The position numbers and the translations under genes were made by a program. A stretch of DNA of 64,000 nt, taken from Acidiferrum sp963764675. Lineage in GTDB: Bacteria; Acidobacteriota; Terriglobia; Acidiferrales; UBA7541. Where the stretch lies: positions 310,001 to 374,000 of the forward strand of contig CAVXTQ010000008.1 in the NCBI GenBank assembly GCA_963764675.1, written 5' to 3'. How positions within the stretch are numbered: position 1 is the stretch's first letter; each line of letters begins with the position of its first letter. Shown here in pieces: positions 26,078 through 35,340 of this stretch. The notes below the pieces were generated by a model, which had not been told where the DNA came from, made no database searches, and saw only the letters and a list, made by a program, of their open reading frames with translations.

Positions 26078-27291
26078 TAGCGGCTCCTCCACAGAAGGAT
26101 CGCGGTCGCCGTGAACACGACGTTGGCTAGCGAAACGGGCAGCAGCAATTTCCAGCCGAAGGACATCAACTGGTCATAGCGGAAGCGGGGAAGTGTGCCG
26201 CGCATCCAGACGTACACAAAGAGGAAGACGAAAATCTTGGACAGGAGCCAGAAGGGGCCCTGAATGAATTCGTTGACCACCGGGAAGGTGATTAAGACGG
26301 CGCCGAGAACGGTGATAACCGTTCCGAGCCCGGGCAGGATGATGCGGCCGAAAATCGTTTCGTAGCGGATGCCGTCCCAGATAACCCACAGGCCGCACGG
26401 GATCAGGATCACGGACGGAAGATAGTGCGTGTAGGTCCAGGACGCCGGAAACGGAGACAGCCAGCCGCCGAAGAACATGATCGAGCAGAGGCACGAGACC
26501 GTGATCATGCTCGTGTATTCGGCGATGAAGAACATCGCGAACTTGAAGCTGGCGTATTCGGTGTGGAAGCCGGCGACCAGCTCCGATTCGGCTTCGGGTA
26601 AGTCGAAGGGCACGCGATTGGTCTCCGCGATCGCCGCGATGAAGAAGCACAGGAAGCCGAGAATTTGCGGAATAATGTTCCACCCGAGAATGCCGAGCTC
26701 GGGATGCTTCGCTTGTGCGTTGATGATGTCTCTCAGGCTGAAGCTGCCGGCCATCAGCAGCACGCCCACCACCGACATCGTGAGCGCCAACTCGTAGCTG
26801 ACCATCTGCGCCGAGCTACGCAGCCCGCCCAGCAGAGGGTATTTGCTGTTGGAAGACCACCCGGCTAGGGCGACGCCATAAACGCTGAGCGCGGTGATGG
26901 CGAACAGCGCAAGAATGCCGATATTTAGATCGACGATGCCCAGGTAGATGTCGTGCCCAAAGAGGCGGATCGGGTCCGGGCCGAACGGAATGATGGCGAT
27001 GGACGTAAGCGCGAGTGCCAAGGCCATGAGCGGCGCGAGAAAATACGTAAATTTGTCCACGCCGGCGGGCGTCGGATCTTCCTTTAAAAGAAATTTCGCG
27101 CCATCGGCGAGCGGCTGGAGCAGCCCGTGGGGTCCCACCCGATGCGGCCCCCAACGCGACTGGATATGCGCGACGACTTTGCGCTCGAACCAGGTGAGAT
27201 ACGCATTCACCGTCAGCACGATGAACAGCAGCAACGCTATTTTGACGAGCGAGATCAGGATGTCGGCGTGCTGGGCGAGAAAGTCGGTCAC
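26077..27291 (-). CDS. nuoH: NADH-quinone oxidoreductase subunit H
   Basis: This 404-aa subunit forms the quinone-chamber junction between the membrane and peripheral arms. Family features are WFERKVVAHIQSRWGPHRVGPHGLLQPLADGAKFLLKED and AETNRVPFDLPEAESELVAGFHTEYASFKFAMFF. It overlaps the nuoG stop by 4 bp (ATGA-type). The C-terminus (MRGTLPRFRYDQLMSFGWK) is complete. Confidence 0.97.
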   Translation of the reverse strand: MTDFLAQHADILISLVKIALLLFIVLTVNAYLTWFERKVVAHIQSRWGPHRVGPHGLLQPLADGAKFLLKEDPTPAGVDKFTYFLAPLMALALALTSIAIIPFGPDPIRLFGHDIYLGIVDLNIGILALFAITALSVYGVALAGWSSNSKYPLLGGLRSSAQMVSYELALTMSVVGVLLMAGSFSLRDIINAQAKHPELGILGWNIIPQILGFLCFFIAAIAETNRVPFDLPEAESELVAGFHTEYASFKFAMFFIAEYTSMITVSCLCSIMFFGGWLSPFPASWTYTHYLPSVILIPCGLWVIWDGIRYETIFGRIILPGLGTVITVLGAVLITFPVVNEFIQGPFWLLSKIFVFLFVYVWMRGTLPRFRYDQLMSFGWKLLLPVSLANVVFTATAILLWRSR

Positions 27292-29540
27292 GGCTTGGCG
27301 TCCGCCTCCGGCAAAGAGTCCATCATGGTGCAGAAGCGGCCGAGCGTGCCGCTGGTGAAAAGCGTGTCCTGCGCGGAGCGGATCAGCCCGGCGGGAACGT
27401 CGTACGGCGCGTGACCGTTCCTGGTGACTTGCACGCGGGTCATCTCTGCGCCGCCGGTGAGCAGACCCGCGGGCTGCACGTTATAGCCGGGCACGGCTTT
27501 GCGAATTTCCTCAAAAACGGCCGCAGGCGTCTTGTAGTGAAACGCCTTCCCGATGCCGACCTTTTCCAACTGGTGCGAAAGAATGCGCAACAAATCGAAA
27601 TCGCTGCGCGGGCCCATCACCTCGGAACCCTTGTGGAGGAGCTGTATTTCGCCGGACGTGTTGGTGACGGTGCCGTCCTTTTCATACGCGGACGCCGCCG
27701 GGAAAACAATGTCGGCGGGCCTCGACGTGTCCGTGGGGAACATTTCGTGAACGATCAGCAGCGGAAGATTGCCGCGCCCGAAACCCAGCGTGCCGAAGTG
27801 CGTGAGTGGATTCGCGCCGACAACATAAAGCGCCTTGAGCTTGCCGGTCTGTGCGGCCTCCACCATCTGCGGCGTGGTCATGCCGGCCTTCGACGGGATG
27901 ACGCTGCCCCACAGCTTCTCGAACGCTTCGCGTGCGCCGGCGTTGTCGGCGTAGGCGTAGCCAGGCAAGCGGTCGGGCAAAACTCCCATGTCGGCGGCGC
28001 CGCGAGAATTGGCGTAATCGCCGAGCGCCATATAGCGGACCTTACCGGGGAGTTTCGAGCCGAACGCTACCAGCTGCGCGATGGCGGCGCCGGAAATTTC
28101 CGCGCCGAAGACGATAGCGACATCGGGCTCGGCCTCGAGCTGAGCCTTGAGCAGTACAAGCTGCTCGACAAGTTGCGTCGCGAGCTGACCTTCTTCGTTG
28201 GCCAGCCACCGAAGGGCCGCAACCTCTTGGCCTTCACCGACCTTGACGAACTGCTTGGCCACGCGCTGCAGCTTGATCTCTCGCGCGTTCAGGAGGAACA
28301 ACTTCGTGCCGAAATGCCGGATGCCGGAGCGAATCTGCCACGCCACCAGAGGATTCTGATTTGTCGGATCGTTGCCGACGACGAGAACCGCCTTGGAGTG
28401 GTAAAGCTGCTCCATGGTCAACAGAGAGTCGGCCGTGCGATCGCCCAGCGCGGTGAACAAGCCCGCGTAGTCCACGGTGCGGTGATGATCGATGTTGTTG
28501 GTGCCGAAACTCCCGCGCGCCAAGCGCTGCAGCAAATAATTTTCTTCGTTCGAGGTGCGGTTGGAGCCGATGAAGCCGATTGAGTCCGGCCCATTGGCGT
28601 CGCGAATCTGCTTGAGTTTGGCGGCCGCGGCTTGCGTGGCTTCTTCCCAAGAGACCGGATAGAGCTTGTCGCCTTTGCGCATCAGCGGCTGCCGGAAGCG
28701 CTCCGCGTGCTTGGTGAAATCAAAGCCGAACCGGCCCTTGACGCAGAGAAAGTCTTTGTTGATGCCGGAAAGATCGCGGTTGTTCGATCGCAAAATCTCG
28801 TGATTGCGCACGCTCAGCGTGGTCTTGCAGCCGTTCGAGCAGTGCGTGCAGATCGTGGAAACGTACTGCATCTCCCAGGGGCGCGTCTTATAGCGGTACG
28901 TGCCGCTGGTGAGCGCTCCGACCGGGCAAATGTCGATGCACATGCCGCACTCTTCGCACTCCAAATGATCTTCGCGGTTGGGAATGATCACGCTGTTCGC
29001 GCCGCGCATGCCGACGCCGAGCGCCTTCACGTCCATGCCTTCATCGCACACGCGCACGCAGCGGAAGCACAGAATGCAGCGCGGAGCATCGTAGTAGACC
29101 AATTCCGACCATTTCTCTTCGGGGCGGTGAATCTTTTCTTCGACGAAGCGGCTGGTGTCCGCGCCGTAGCGGAAAACCATGTCCTGCAACTCGCACTCGC
29201 CGCCTTTGTCGCACACCGGGCAATCCAGCGGATGGTTGGTCAGCAGGAATTCCAGCATGTACTTGCGCGCCTGGCGCACCTGATCGCTGTTGGTGCGCAC
29301 CACCATGCCCTCGGTGGCGACTAGCGTGCACGCCGTCTGCAGCTTGGGCATTTTCTCGACTTCTACCAAGCACATGCGGCAAGCCGCTTGCAGCGAAAGC
29401 CCCGGGTAATAGCAGAAGGACGGCACCTCGGTGCCAATGCGCCGCGTTGCCTCGATCACCAGCGTTCCCGGCGGGACCTGCAGGTCGCGGTCGTTAATCT
29501 TCAGCGTGATCAGCTTTTGATCGTTTGTTTGTTCTGGCAT
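27288..29540 (-). CDS. nuoG: NADH-quinone oxidoreductase subunit G
   Basis: This 750-aa Fe-S subunit of the peripheral arm carries the cluster ligand sets in order. An N1b-type 2Fe-2S comes first (CYYPGLSLQAACRMC), then the His/Cys set in NHPLDCPVCDKGGEC (N5) and the CILCFRC / CEECGMCIDIC set (N4). The extra CTHCSNGC, with a fourth Cys 27 residues later, corresponds to cluster N7, found only in some bacteria. The molybdopterin-fold remainder is degenerate, as usual. Its start follows nuoEF by 18 bp. Confidence 0.97.
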   Translation of the reverse strand: MPEQTNDQKLITLKINDRDLQVPPGTLVIEATRRIGTEVPSFCYYPGLSLQAACRMCLVEVEKMPKLQTACTLVATEGMVVRTNSDQVRQARKYMLEFLLTNHPLDCPVCDKGGECELQDMVFRYGADTSRFVEEKIHRPEEKWSELVYYDAPRCILCFRCVRVCDEGMDVKALGVGMRGANSVIIPNREDHLECEECGMCIDICPVGALTSGTYRYKTRPWEMQYVSTICTHCSNGCKTTLSVRNHEILRSNNRDLSGINKDFLCVKGRFGFDFTKHAERFRQPLMRKGDKLYPVSWEEATQAAAAKLKQIRDANGPDSIGFIGSNRTSNEENYLLQRLARGSFGTNNIDHHRTVDYAGLFTALGDRTADSLLTMEQLYHSKAVLVVGNDPTNQNPLVAWQIRSGIRHFGTKLFLLNAREIKLQRVAKQFVKVGEGQEVAALRWLANEEGQLATQLVEQLVLLKAQLEAEPDVAIVFGAEISGAAIAQLVAFGSKLPGKVRYMALGDYANSRGAADMGVLPDRLPGYAYADNAGAREAFEKLWGSVIPSKAGMTTPQMVEAAQTGKLKALYVVGANPLTHFGTLGFGRGNLPLLIVHEMFPTDTSRPADIVFPAASAYEKDGTVTNTSGEIQLLHKGSEVMGPRSDFDLLRILSHQLEKVGIGKAFHYKTPAAVFEEIRKAVPGYNVQPAGLLTGGAEMTRVQVTRNGHAPYDVPAGLIRSAQDTLFTSGTLGRFCTMMDSLPEADAKP

Positions 29541-29558
29541 CTGTTCCGGCCTTAGGCC

Positions 29559-31373
29559 CTACCGCGATCCCACCAGCGCTTCAGAGGACTTGTACGGACA
29601 ACGTCCCTTCAAATGATCCTCAAATTCATTACGCCACTTCCCGACGATACTGATGGTCGGCAGCGCCGCGGCGTCCCCAAGCGGGCAGAAGGTGCGGCCC
29701 AGCATGTTCTTGGCGAGGTCGCCGACCAAGTCGATGTCCTCGGGCCGGCCGTATCCCGCATGGAAGCGCTCCAGCATCTTGCGCAGCCAGCTCGTGCCTT
29801 CGCGGCAGGGAATGCACCAGCCGCAGGACTCGTGCGCGTAAAAATGCATGATGCGGCGAGCCATGTCCACCATGCAGGTGTCTTCATCCATGACCACCAT
29901 GCCGCCAGAACCCAGCATGGAGCCGGCCTTGGCCACCGAGTCGTAATCCATGGGAATGTCGATTTCCTCGGCCTTCAGCAATGGGCATGAGCTGCCGCCC
30001 GGAATGACGGCTTTGAGTTTCTTGCCGTTCGGGATGCCGCCCGCGACTTCGTAGATGAACTTCTTCATGTTCATCCCCAGCGGGACTTCGTAGATGCCGG
30101 GCTTGTTCACGTGGCCTGCGACGCACAACATGCGCGTGCCACCGTTTTTCGGCGTGCCGCGGTTGGCGTAGGTTTCGCCTCCCTCCAACAGAATCGCGGG
30201 AACGGTGCTGAGCGTTTCGACGTTATTGATGATCGTCGGGCAGCCGTAAAGCCCAACCACGGCAGGGAAGGGAGGTTTGATGCGCGGGTAGCCGCGCTTG
30301 CCTTCGAGCGATTCCATCAGCGCCGATTCTTCGCCGCACTCGTAAGCGCCTGCTCCGGTGTGTACGACAAGGTCGAAATCAAAGCCGGATCCAAGGATAT
30401 TCTTGCCGAGATAGCCGCGGGCATACGCTTCATCGAGCGCCGTTTGCACGATATCGAGCACGTAACGGTATTCGCCGCGAATGTAGATGAAGCCCATGTG
30501 CGCGCCGATGGCGCGTCCGGCGATGGTGATGCCCTCGATCATCTGATGAGGATCCATCTCCATCAGCGGCCGGTCTTTGCAGGTGCCCGGCTCGGACTCG
30601 TCGGCGTTACAAATGACGTATTTCGGCTTCGGCGAATCCTTCGGCACAAACGACCACTTCATACCAGTGGGGAAGCCCGCGCCGCCGCGTCCGCGCAGAT
30701 TCGATTTCTTCACTTCGTCGATGATCGACGCCGGCGTCATTTCCTTCAGCGCCTTTTCCAGCGCGCGGTAGCCGTCGTGCTGTACGTAGACGTCGATCTT
30801 GTGCGAATCCTTGATGCCCCAACGCCGGCTGATCACCGGAGTTTCAGTGGGATCGCGCGGGTGCAGCGCGCCCGCAGTGACGGGTTCTGGGGTTGGCTTC
30901 CGTCCGGCGTCCAAATCTTCAATGATGCGATCAAATTTCAACTGCGTCAGGTTTTCGTAAAAGTCGTAGTTGACCTGCATCGCCGGCGCGCCGGTGCAGG
31001 CGCCGATGCATTCCACTTCTTCCAGGGAAAAGATGCCGTCGCTGGTCACTTCCTTATGGCCGATTTCCAAACGCTTCTTGGCTGACTCGAGCAGTTCGGC
31101 GCCGCCGCGCAGAAGGCAAGCCACGTTGGTGCAGATCTGTACGTGGTGCTTGCCCATGGGCTTGCGGTGCAACATCGAGTAGTACGCCAGCGTCTCTTCG
31201 ACTGCCACGGTGCGGAGATCGAGCCGCTTGGCGATTTCCGCGATCATCTCGTCGCTGACCGAGCCATATTCATCCTGCGCGTACATCATCATAGGGATGA
31301 GCGCGCTGCGCTTGACGGGATAGCGGTTCTGCAGCGTTTCAAAGCGAGCCGCGAGTTGTGGCGTCAGTTCCAT
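29559..31373 (-). CDS. nuoEF: Fused NuoE-NuoF subunit of complex I
   Basis: One uninterrupted 604-aa frame carries both NADH-dehydrogenase module subunits. Residues 1-165 are NuoE, with 2Fe-2S ligands in QICTNVAC and ECIGAC. Residues about 185-590 are NuoF, with GRGGAGFPTGMKW (FMN/NADH binding), NADESEPGTCKDR, and CGWCIPCREG plus a later Cys as N3 cluster ligands. The linker of about 20 residues is Pro/Thr-rich. No internal start or ribosome site suggests separate translation. Both modules look functional. The gene lies 26 bp after nuoD. Confidence 0.96.
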   Translation of the reverse strand: MELTPQLAARFETLQNRYPVKRSALIPMMMYAQDEYGSVSDEMIAEIAKRLDLRTVAVEETLAYYSMLHRKPMGKHHVQICTNVACLLRGGAELLESAKKRLEIGHKEVTSDGIFSLEEVECIGACTGAPAMQVNYDFYENLTQLKFDRIIEDLDAGRKPTPEPVTAGALHPRDPTETPVISRRWGIKDSHKIDVYVQHDGYRALEKALKEMTPASIIDEVKKSNLRGRGGAGFPTGMKWSFVPKDSPKPKYVICNADESEPGTCKDRPLMEMDPHQMIEGITIAGRAIGAHMGFIYIRGEYRYVLDIVQTALDEAYARGYLGKNILGSGFDFDLVVHTGAGAYECGEESALMESLEGKRGYPRIKPPFPAVVGLYGCPTIINNVETLSTVPAILLEGGETYANRGTPKNGGTRMLCVAGHVNKPGIYEVPLGMNMKKFIYEVAGGIPNGKKLKAVIPGGSSCPLLKAEEIDIPMDYDSVAKAGSMLGSGGMVVMDEDTCMVDMARRIMHFYAHESCGWCIPCREGTSWLRKMLERFHAGYGRPEDIDLVGDLAKNMLGRTFCPLGDAAALPTISIVGKWRNEFEDHLKGRCPYKSSEALVGSR

Positions 31374-31398
31374 GATCCTCGACTCAAAAGCGTTTTCT

Positions 31399-32595
31399 CT
31401 AGCGGTCTACTTCACCAAGCACGATGTCGATCGTGCCGATGCAGGCGATTACGTCAGAAATCAATTGCCCCTCGATCAGCTTCGGCAGCGCTTGCAAGTT
31501 GATGTACGACGGCGAGCGGAAGTGCACCCGCAGCGGCTTCGGCGAGCCATCGCTAGCAACAAAGCAGCCCAGCTCCCCGCGCGGCGATTCCACGGTAACA
31601 AACGCGTCGCCCGGCGGTGGCGAAAAGCCTTCGGTGAAAATCTTGAAGTGGTAGATGAGCGCTTCCATCTCCGTCTTCATTTTTTCGCGGCCCGGAGGAA
31701 CGATGCCCGGTGCGTCGGTGCGAATCGGCCCTTCCGCGGGAATTTTGTCGATCGCCTGGCGAACGATCTTCAGGCTTTCGCGCATTTCCGCCACCCGAAT
31801 CATGTATCGCCCGAAGCAGTCCGAATCGGTCCTCGTCGGAACGTCGAACTCAAATTCCTCATAGCTCGAGTACGGAAACACCTTGCGGTTGTCGTAGGCC
31901 AGCCCCGCGGCGCGCAGCGTGGGCCCGGTCATGCTCAGCGCCACCGCGTCCTCGGCCGAGATGTACCCGATTCCCTGGGTGCGCCCCATCCAGATGCGAT
32001 TTCCCGTGAGCAACGACTCGTAGTCGTCGATGCGGCCCGGCATCATCTTCAGGAATTTCTCGACGCGCTGGATCCAGCCGGTGGGCGGCTCCAGCGCGAG
32101 ACCCCCGATGCGAATGTAGCTGGTCATCATGCGTTGACCAGCGACAAACTCAAAAATCTTCAGGATTTCTTCGCGCTCCCGGAAGCAATACAAGAAAACG
32201 GTCATCGCGCCCAGGTCGATCGCGTGCGTCCCGAGCCACACCAGGTGCGAAGAGATGCGCTGCAATTCCACCAGCAGGACGCGAATGTATTGCGCCCGCT
32301 TCGGAATTTCCAGGCCGAGCAGCTTCTCCACCGCCAGGCAGTAGACCAGGTTGTTGCCCAGCGGATTGAGGTAATCCATCCGGTCGGTGAGCGTAATCGC
32401 TTGCGAATAGGTCTTGTCTTCGCAGGATTTTTCAATGCCGGTGTGCAGATAGCCCAGGTCGGGAATCGCTTTGACCACGGTTTCGCCGTCGAGCTCCAGC
32501 AAAATGCGCAGCACGCCATGGGTAGACGGGTGCTGCGGCCCCATGTTCAGGACCATGGTCTTGGCCGAGCCGATGGCAGTTTCGACCGTGGTCAT
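31399..32595 (-). CDS. nuoD: NADH-quinone oxidoreductase subunit D
   Basis: This 398-aa subunit helps form the quinone site. MGPQHPSTHGVLR at the N-terminus, LGYLHTGIEKSCED, DRMDYLNPLGNNLVY and ESPRGELGCFVASDGS are hallmark segments. The ATG at 32595 overlaps the nuoC stop by 4 bp. The upstream extension of the frame is the shadow of nuoC. C and D are separate here, unlike the CD fusion of enterobacteria. Confidence 0.97.
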   Translation of the reverse strand: MTTVETAIGSAKTMVLNMGPQHPSTHGVLRILLELDGETVVKAIPDLGYLHTGIEKSCEDKTYSQAITLTDRMDYLNPLGNNLVYCLAVEKLLGLEIPKRAQYIRVLLVELQRISSHLVWLGTHAIDLGAMTVFLYCFREREEILKIFEFVAGQRMMTSYIRIGGLALEPPTGWIQRVEKFLKMMPGRIDDYESLLTGNRIWMGRTQGIGYISAEDAVALSMTGPTLRAAGLAYDNRKVFPYSSYEEFEFDVPTRTDSDCFGRYMIRVAEMRESLKIVRQAIDKIPAEGPIRTDAPGIVPPGREKMKTEMEALIYHFKIFTEGFSPPPGDAFVTVESPRGELGCFVASDGSPKPLRVHFRSPSYINLQALPKLIEGQLISDVIACIGTIDIVLGEVDR

Positions 32596-33113
32596 GGGCG
32601 GCCCCTGGTGTATTTCGTGGCGATCGAAGGGATGTCGCGGAAGCCTTCCACCGGAAAGTCTTTGCGCAGCGGGTAGCCTTCCCAATCGTCGGGCAGAAGA
32701 ATGCGGCGGAGGTCTGGGTGTCCCGTGAACTGAATGCCGAAGAGATCGAAAATTTCGCGTTCCAGCCAGTTCGCGCCCGGCCACACGGATACGAGCGAAT
32801 CCACCACGGGATCGTCGCCCGCCAAGCGGACGCGCAAGCGCACTTTGCGCCGAAGGGGAATTGAAACCAGGTGGTAGTTCAACTCGAAGCGCGGCTCCAT
32901 CGGGAAGCGGTCGACGCAGGTAGCGTCGGTAAGCAGGTTGAATTGCAGGGCATTGTCTTCACGACAGCGCGCCGCGATGGTGCGTAGCACTTTGCGCGGA
33001 ACGACGAGGGTGGTTTCGCCGCGAAACTCGATCACTTCCTCGATGGCGTTGGCGCTCCACGCGCGCAAGGCATCGACTACAACATTACTCACTTGGCTGG
33101 CGTTCTCCGTCAC
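32592..33113 (-). CDS. nuoC: NADH-quinone oxidoreductase subunit C
   Basis: This 173-aa peripheral-arm subunit has the NuoC signature WLEREIFDLFGIQFTGHPDLRRILLPDDWEGYPLRKDFP. It lies 26 bp downstream of nuoA, the position where nuoB is expected in standard operons. Confidence 0.96.
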   Translation of the reverse strand: MTENASQVSNVVVDALRAWSANAIEEVIEFRGETTLVVPRKVLRTIAARCREDNALQFNLLTDATCVDRFPMEPRFELNYHLVSIPLRRKVRLRVRLAGDDPVVDSLVSVWPGANWLEREIFDLFGIQFTGHPDLRRILLPDDWEGYPLRKDFPVEGFRDIPSIATKYTRGRP

Positions 33114-33139
33114 AGATTCCGAATCCCCACCGGCGGCGA

Positions 33140-33532
33140 CTATTTATGCCAGTCGAACGCGCCCTTTTTCCACAGATAGATGTACCCAACGAAGAGGATG
33201 GCGATGTAGATGAGCATTTCTACGAAGCCGTAGACTCCAAGACTGTACTTCTGATTGAACATATCCTTATAAATGTAGGCCCAAGGGTATAAGAAGATGG
33301 CTTCCACGTCGAACAGAATGAACACCATCGCGACCAGGTAGAATTTAACGGAGAACGGCTGGCGAGCGTCGCCCGTGGGCTCCATGCCGCATTCGTAGGC
33401 TTGCTGCTTATGGCGGCTTGGACGCCGCCAGCCTACCGCTACTGAAAGCGTCGTCAAAATGCCAGCTAGCGCCACCGCGATGATCAGGTGTAAGAGAAGC
33501 GGAGCGAATGCATGTAGACCGGAACCACTCAT
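33140..33532 (-). CDS. nuoA: NADH-quinone oxidoreductase subunit A
   Basis: This 130-aa protein has three helices. The conserved YECGMEPTGDARQPFSVKFYLVAMVFILFDVEAIFLYPWA includes the quinone-site loop Cys and the acidic membrane residues. It is the first gene of the leftward nuo operon. The upstream 100 bp to the divergent gene at 33638 must hold the nuo promoter. Confidence 0.96.
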   Translation of the reverse strand: MSGSGLHAFAPLLLHLIIAVALAGILTTLSVAVGWRRPSRHKQQAYECGMEPTGDARQPFSVKFYLVAMVFILFDVEAIFLYPWAYIYKDMFNQKYSLGVYGFVEMLIYIAILFVGYIYLWKKGAFDWHK

Positions 33533-33637
33533 GGGCTAGGCGGTATAATAACGACTCACCCGCCGCCGGGTCAAATGCGGCGTCTAAAATTTAGCGGCGC
33601 GCCGGTCGGCCGCCGCTTCCGATTGAGGCACCTCGAA

Positions 33638-34267
33638 ATGTTGTTCGGCCACAATTCGAATGTTACGGTCAACGGAATGGTGATTCACGTTCAGACCGAA
33701 GATCGCGGAATGCACAGCGCGATGATCGATACGACCGTATATTACCGGGGGCGCGTTCTGCATCGCCGTACCCAGAGCTATTCCGATCTCTTGCCTCTGG
33801 ATACGGACCGCGAGCAAGCGCTTAAGCTTCGTGTGGACGATCAGCACGCGACTGTGATGCAAGAGTTGCGCTCCGGCGCGTTGGCGGTTCCTGCGCCACC
33901 TCCTCCGGCGCCCCTTGCCGCACCCCCACCTCCTCCGCCCACACCGGCGAAGGTGCTCTCTGTCGATCTGTTGAACCCGCGAACGTGGCTCGAGGGGAAA
34001 CACGCCACGCTCTATTTGGTCGTGCGCGACAAGCACGATGGCGTCGTCGCAACGGGTGCGCGGGTCACGGCGAGGGTCCACGGAGCCGCCGAGCACACCG
34101 AGGTTTCCGCAACTACGAACGCGGATGGCCACGTCCACCTGCAATTCGAGATGCCGCGCCTGGTAGCCGAAGATGCCGCGCTGGTGATCGAAGCGGTCGC
34201 GGGGGGAGCTCGCGGACAATTGCGCTTTCAACTGCGTGCGAAGCCGAAAGTGCCGGCGGCCGGATGA
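33638..34267 (+). CDS. Two-domain hypothetical protein with proline-rich linker
   Basis: ATG 33638 has GAGG upstream; the frame reaches back to 33575 without a better start. The product is 209 aa. Residues 1-85 form a compact domain with HVQTEDRG and LHRRTQSYSDLLP, a pattern I associate with uncharacterised acidobacterial proteins (recall only, not checked). Residues 88-110 are a Pro/Ala linker. Residues 115-205 look like an Ig-like beta domain (GATVTARV-type strands). No signal peptide is present. The gene overlaps thiS by 4 bp. Confidence 0.7.
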   Translation: MLFGHNSNVTVNGMVIHVQTEDRGMHSAMIDTTVYYRGRVLHRRTQSYSDLLPLDTDREQALKLRVDDQHATVMQELRSGALAVPAPPPPAPLAAPPPPPPTPAKVLSVDLLNPRTWLEGKHATLYLVVRDKHDGVVATGARVTARVHGAAEHTEVSATTNADGHVHLQFEMPRLVAEDAALVIEAVAGGARGQLRFQLRAKPKVPAAG

Positions 34268-34509
34268 ACTCCCCTACCAACGCCGCTATGAACTCAATGA
34301 ACGCAGCGATGACGATCGTGGTGAACGGTGAAACCCGCGCCACGAAACCCGGCGCGACGGTGATCGATCTCTTGCGCGAGCTAGGCTTGGAGGTCGGGCG
34401 CGTGGCGGTCGAGCGCAACCTCGAAATTCTGCCGCGCCCGCAATGGGCCGACACGCAAGTCGAGTCCGGCGACCGCTACGAAATCGTGCAATTCGTCGGC
34501 GGCGGTTAG
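34264..34509 (+). CDS. thiS: Sulfur carrier protein ThiS
   Basis: ThiS carries the thiocarboxylate sulfur for thiazole formation in thiamine synthesis. The ubiquitin-like core begins MTIVVNGE and ends in the required Gly-Gly. ATG 34264 overlaps the upstream stop (ATGA). The core itself would start at ATG 34309 (66 aa), and neither start has a clear Shine-Dalgarno, so the N-terminus is uncertain. No other thi gene is in the window. Confidence 0.88.
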   Translation: MNSPTNAAMNSMNAAMTIVVNGETRATKPGATVIDLLRELGLEVGRVAVERNLEILPRPQWADTQVESGDRYEIVQFVGGG

Positions 34510-34538
34510 AGTTCGCTCATCGCTAAGAAAGAAAAACT

Positions 34539-34583
34539 GTCATTCTGAGGGCATCCGAGGAGGGTGCCCGAAGAATCTCGACG
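34539..34583 (+). repeat. Dispersed intergenic repeat, TGTCATYCTGAG type
   Basis: It begins TGTCATTCTGAGGGCATCC and contains the inverted pair GGGCATCC / GGGTGCCC. It lies between the convergent thiS and ribA genes. Relatives are at 8578-8615 and 21712-21736. Confidence 0.6.
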
Positions 34584-34671
34584 TCATACATCTCGCAACC
34601 GCGTCAGCGGCCATCCGCTTTTTGCCACTTTCGACTTTCAGCTGTCAACTGGATGGGACGCGGGTCTTGAC

Positions 34672-35340
34672 TCACACGCCGTCGAGGATGTGGCCCATCT
34701 TTTTCTTCTTCGTTTGCAAATAGGAGCGCGAAATCTTCGAGACGCGCGGCTGGCAAGGCACGCGTTCGACAACGCGAATGCCCGCTTGTTCCAGTTGGCG
34801 AACTTTTTCCGGATTGTTGGAGAGCAGGCGAATCTTGGTGGCGCCCAGCTGCTTCAAGATCTGCGCGGAAAAATCATAGTCGCGCACGTCCGCGGCGAAG
34901 CCCAGCGTTTCGTTGGCCTCCACCGTGTCCATACCATCGTCTTGAAGCTGGTAGGCGCGCAGTTTATTCAGCAAGCCGATGCCGCGGCCCTCCTGCGGCA
35001 GATAAAGCAAAATCCCCGATGACGCCTGTCCAATCTTTTTCAACGATAGCTCGAGCTGCGCGCGGCAATCGCAGCGCAGCGACGCCAGCACATCTCCCGT
35101 CAGGCACTGCGAATGCACGCGCACGAGCGGCGCGGTTTTTCCGGCGACGTTGCCGCGCACCAGCGCGACCCCTTCCTCCTCCGGTCCGTGGCCCGCAAAG
35201 CCATAGATCGTGAAGCGGCCGTAGCGCGTTGGCAGCTCGGCATGCGCCACCGCCTGCAAAGAGTTGCGGCCTTTCTTAGTTGAGGACTTGCGCCGTGAGA
35301 TCGCTCGCATCGGAGACAATGAGTGTAGCAGGTGTGCCAT
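34672..35340 (-). CDS. ribA: GTP cyclohydrolase II
   Basis: RibA opens GTP to the first riboflavin precursor. The 222-aa stand-alone enzyme shows VRVHSQCLTGDVLASLRCDC (zinc Cys residues), LLYLPQEGRGIGLLNKLRAYQLQD and the C-terminal IRLLSNNPEKVRQLEQAGI. The start at 35340 has AGGA; ATG 35310 is an alternative. The DHBP-synthase domain (RibB) often fused to it is absent. Confidence 0.93.
   Translation of the reverse strand: MAHLLHSLSPMRAISRRKSSTKKGRNSLQAVAHAELPTRYGRFTIYGFAGHGPEEEGVALVRGNVAGKTAPLVRVHSQCLTGDVLASLRCDCRAQLELSLKKIGQASSGILLYLPQEGRGIGLLNKLRAYQLQDDGMDTVEANETLGFAADVRDYDFSAQILKQLGATKIRLLSNNPEKVRQLEQAGIRVVERVPCQPRVSKISRSYLQTKKKKMGHILDGV

Noticed and set aside
30111..31085. Long opposite-strand frame inside nuoEF
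   Set aside because: GC-rich antisense shadow with no ribosome site, promoter or recognisable domain. Many similar frames occur opposite aceA, aceB, nuoL and bshA.
31399..33113. NuoCD fusion
   Set aside because: nuoC has its own stop, overlapping the nuoD ATG by 4 bp; they are separate genes.
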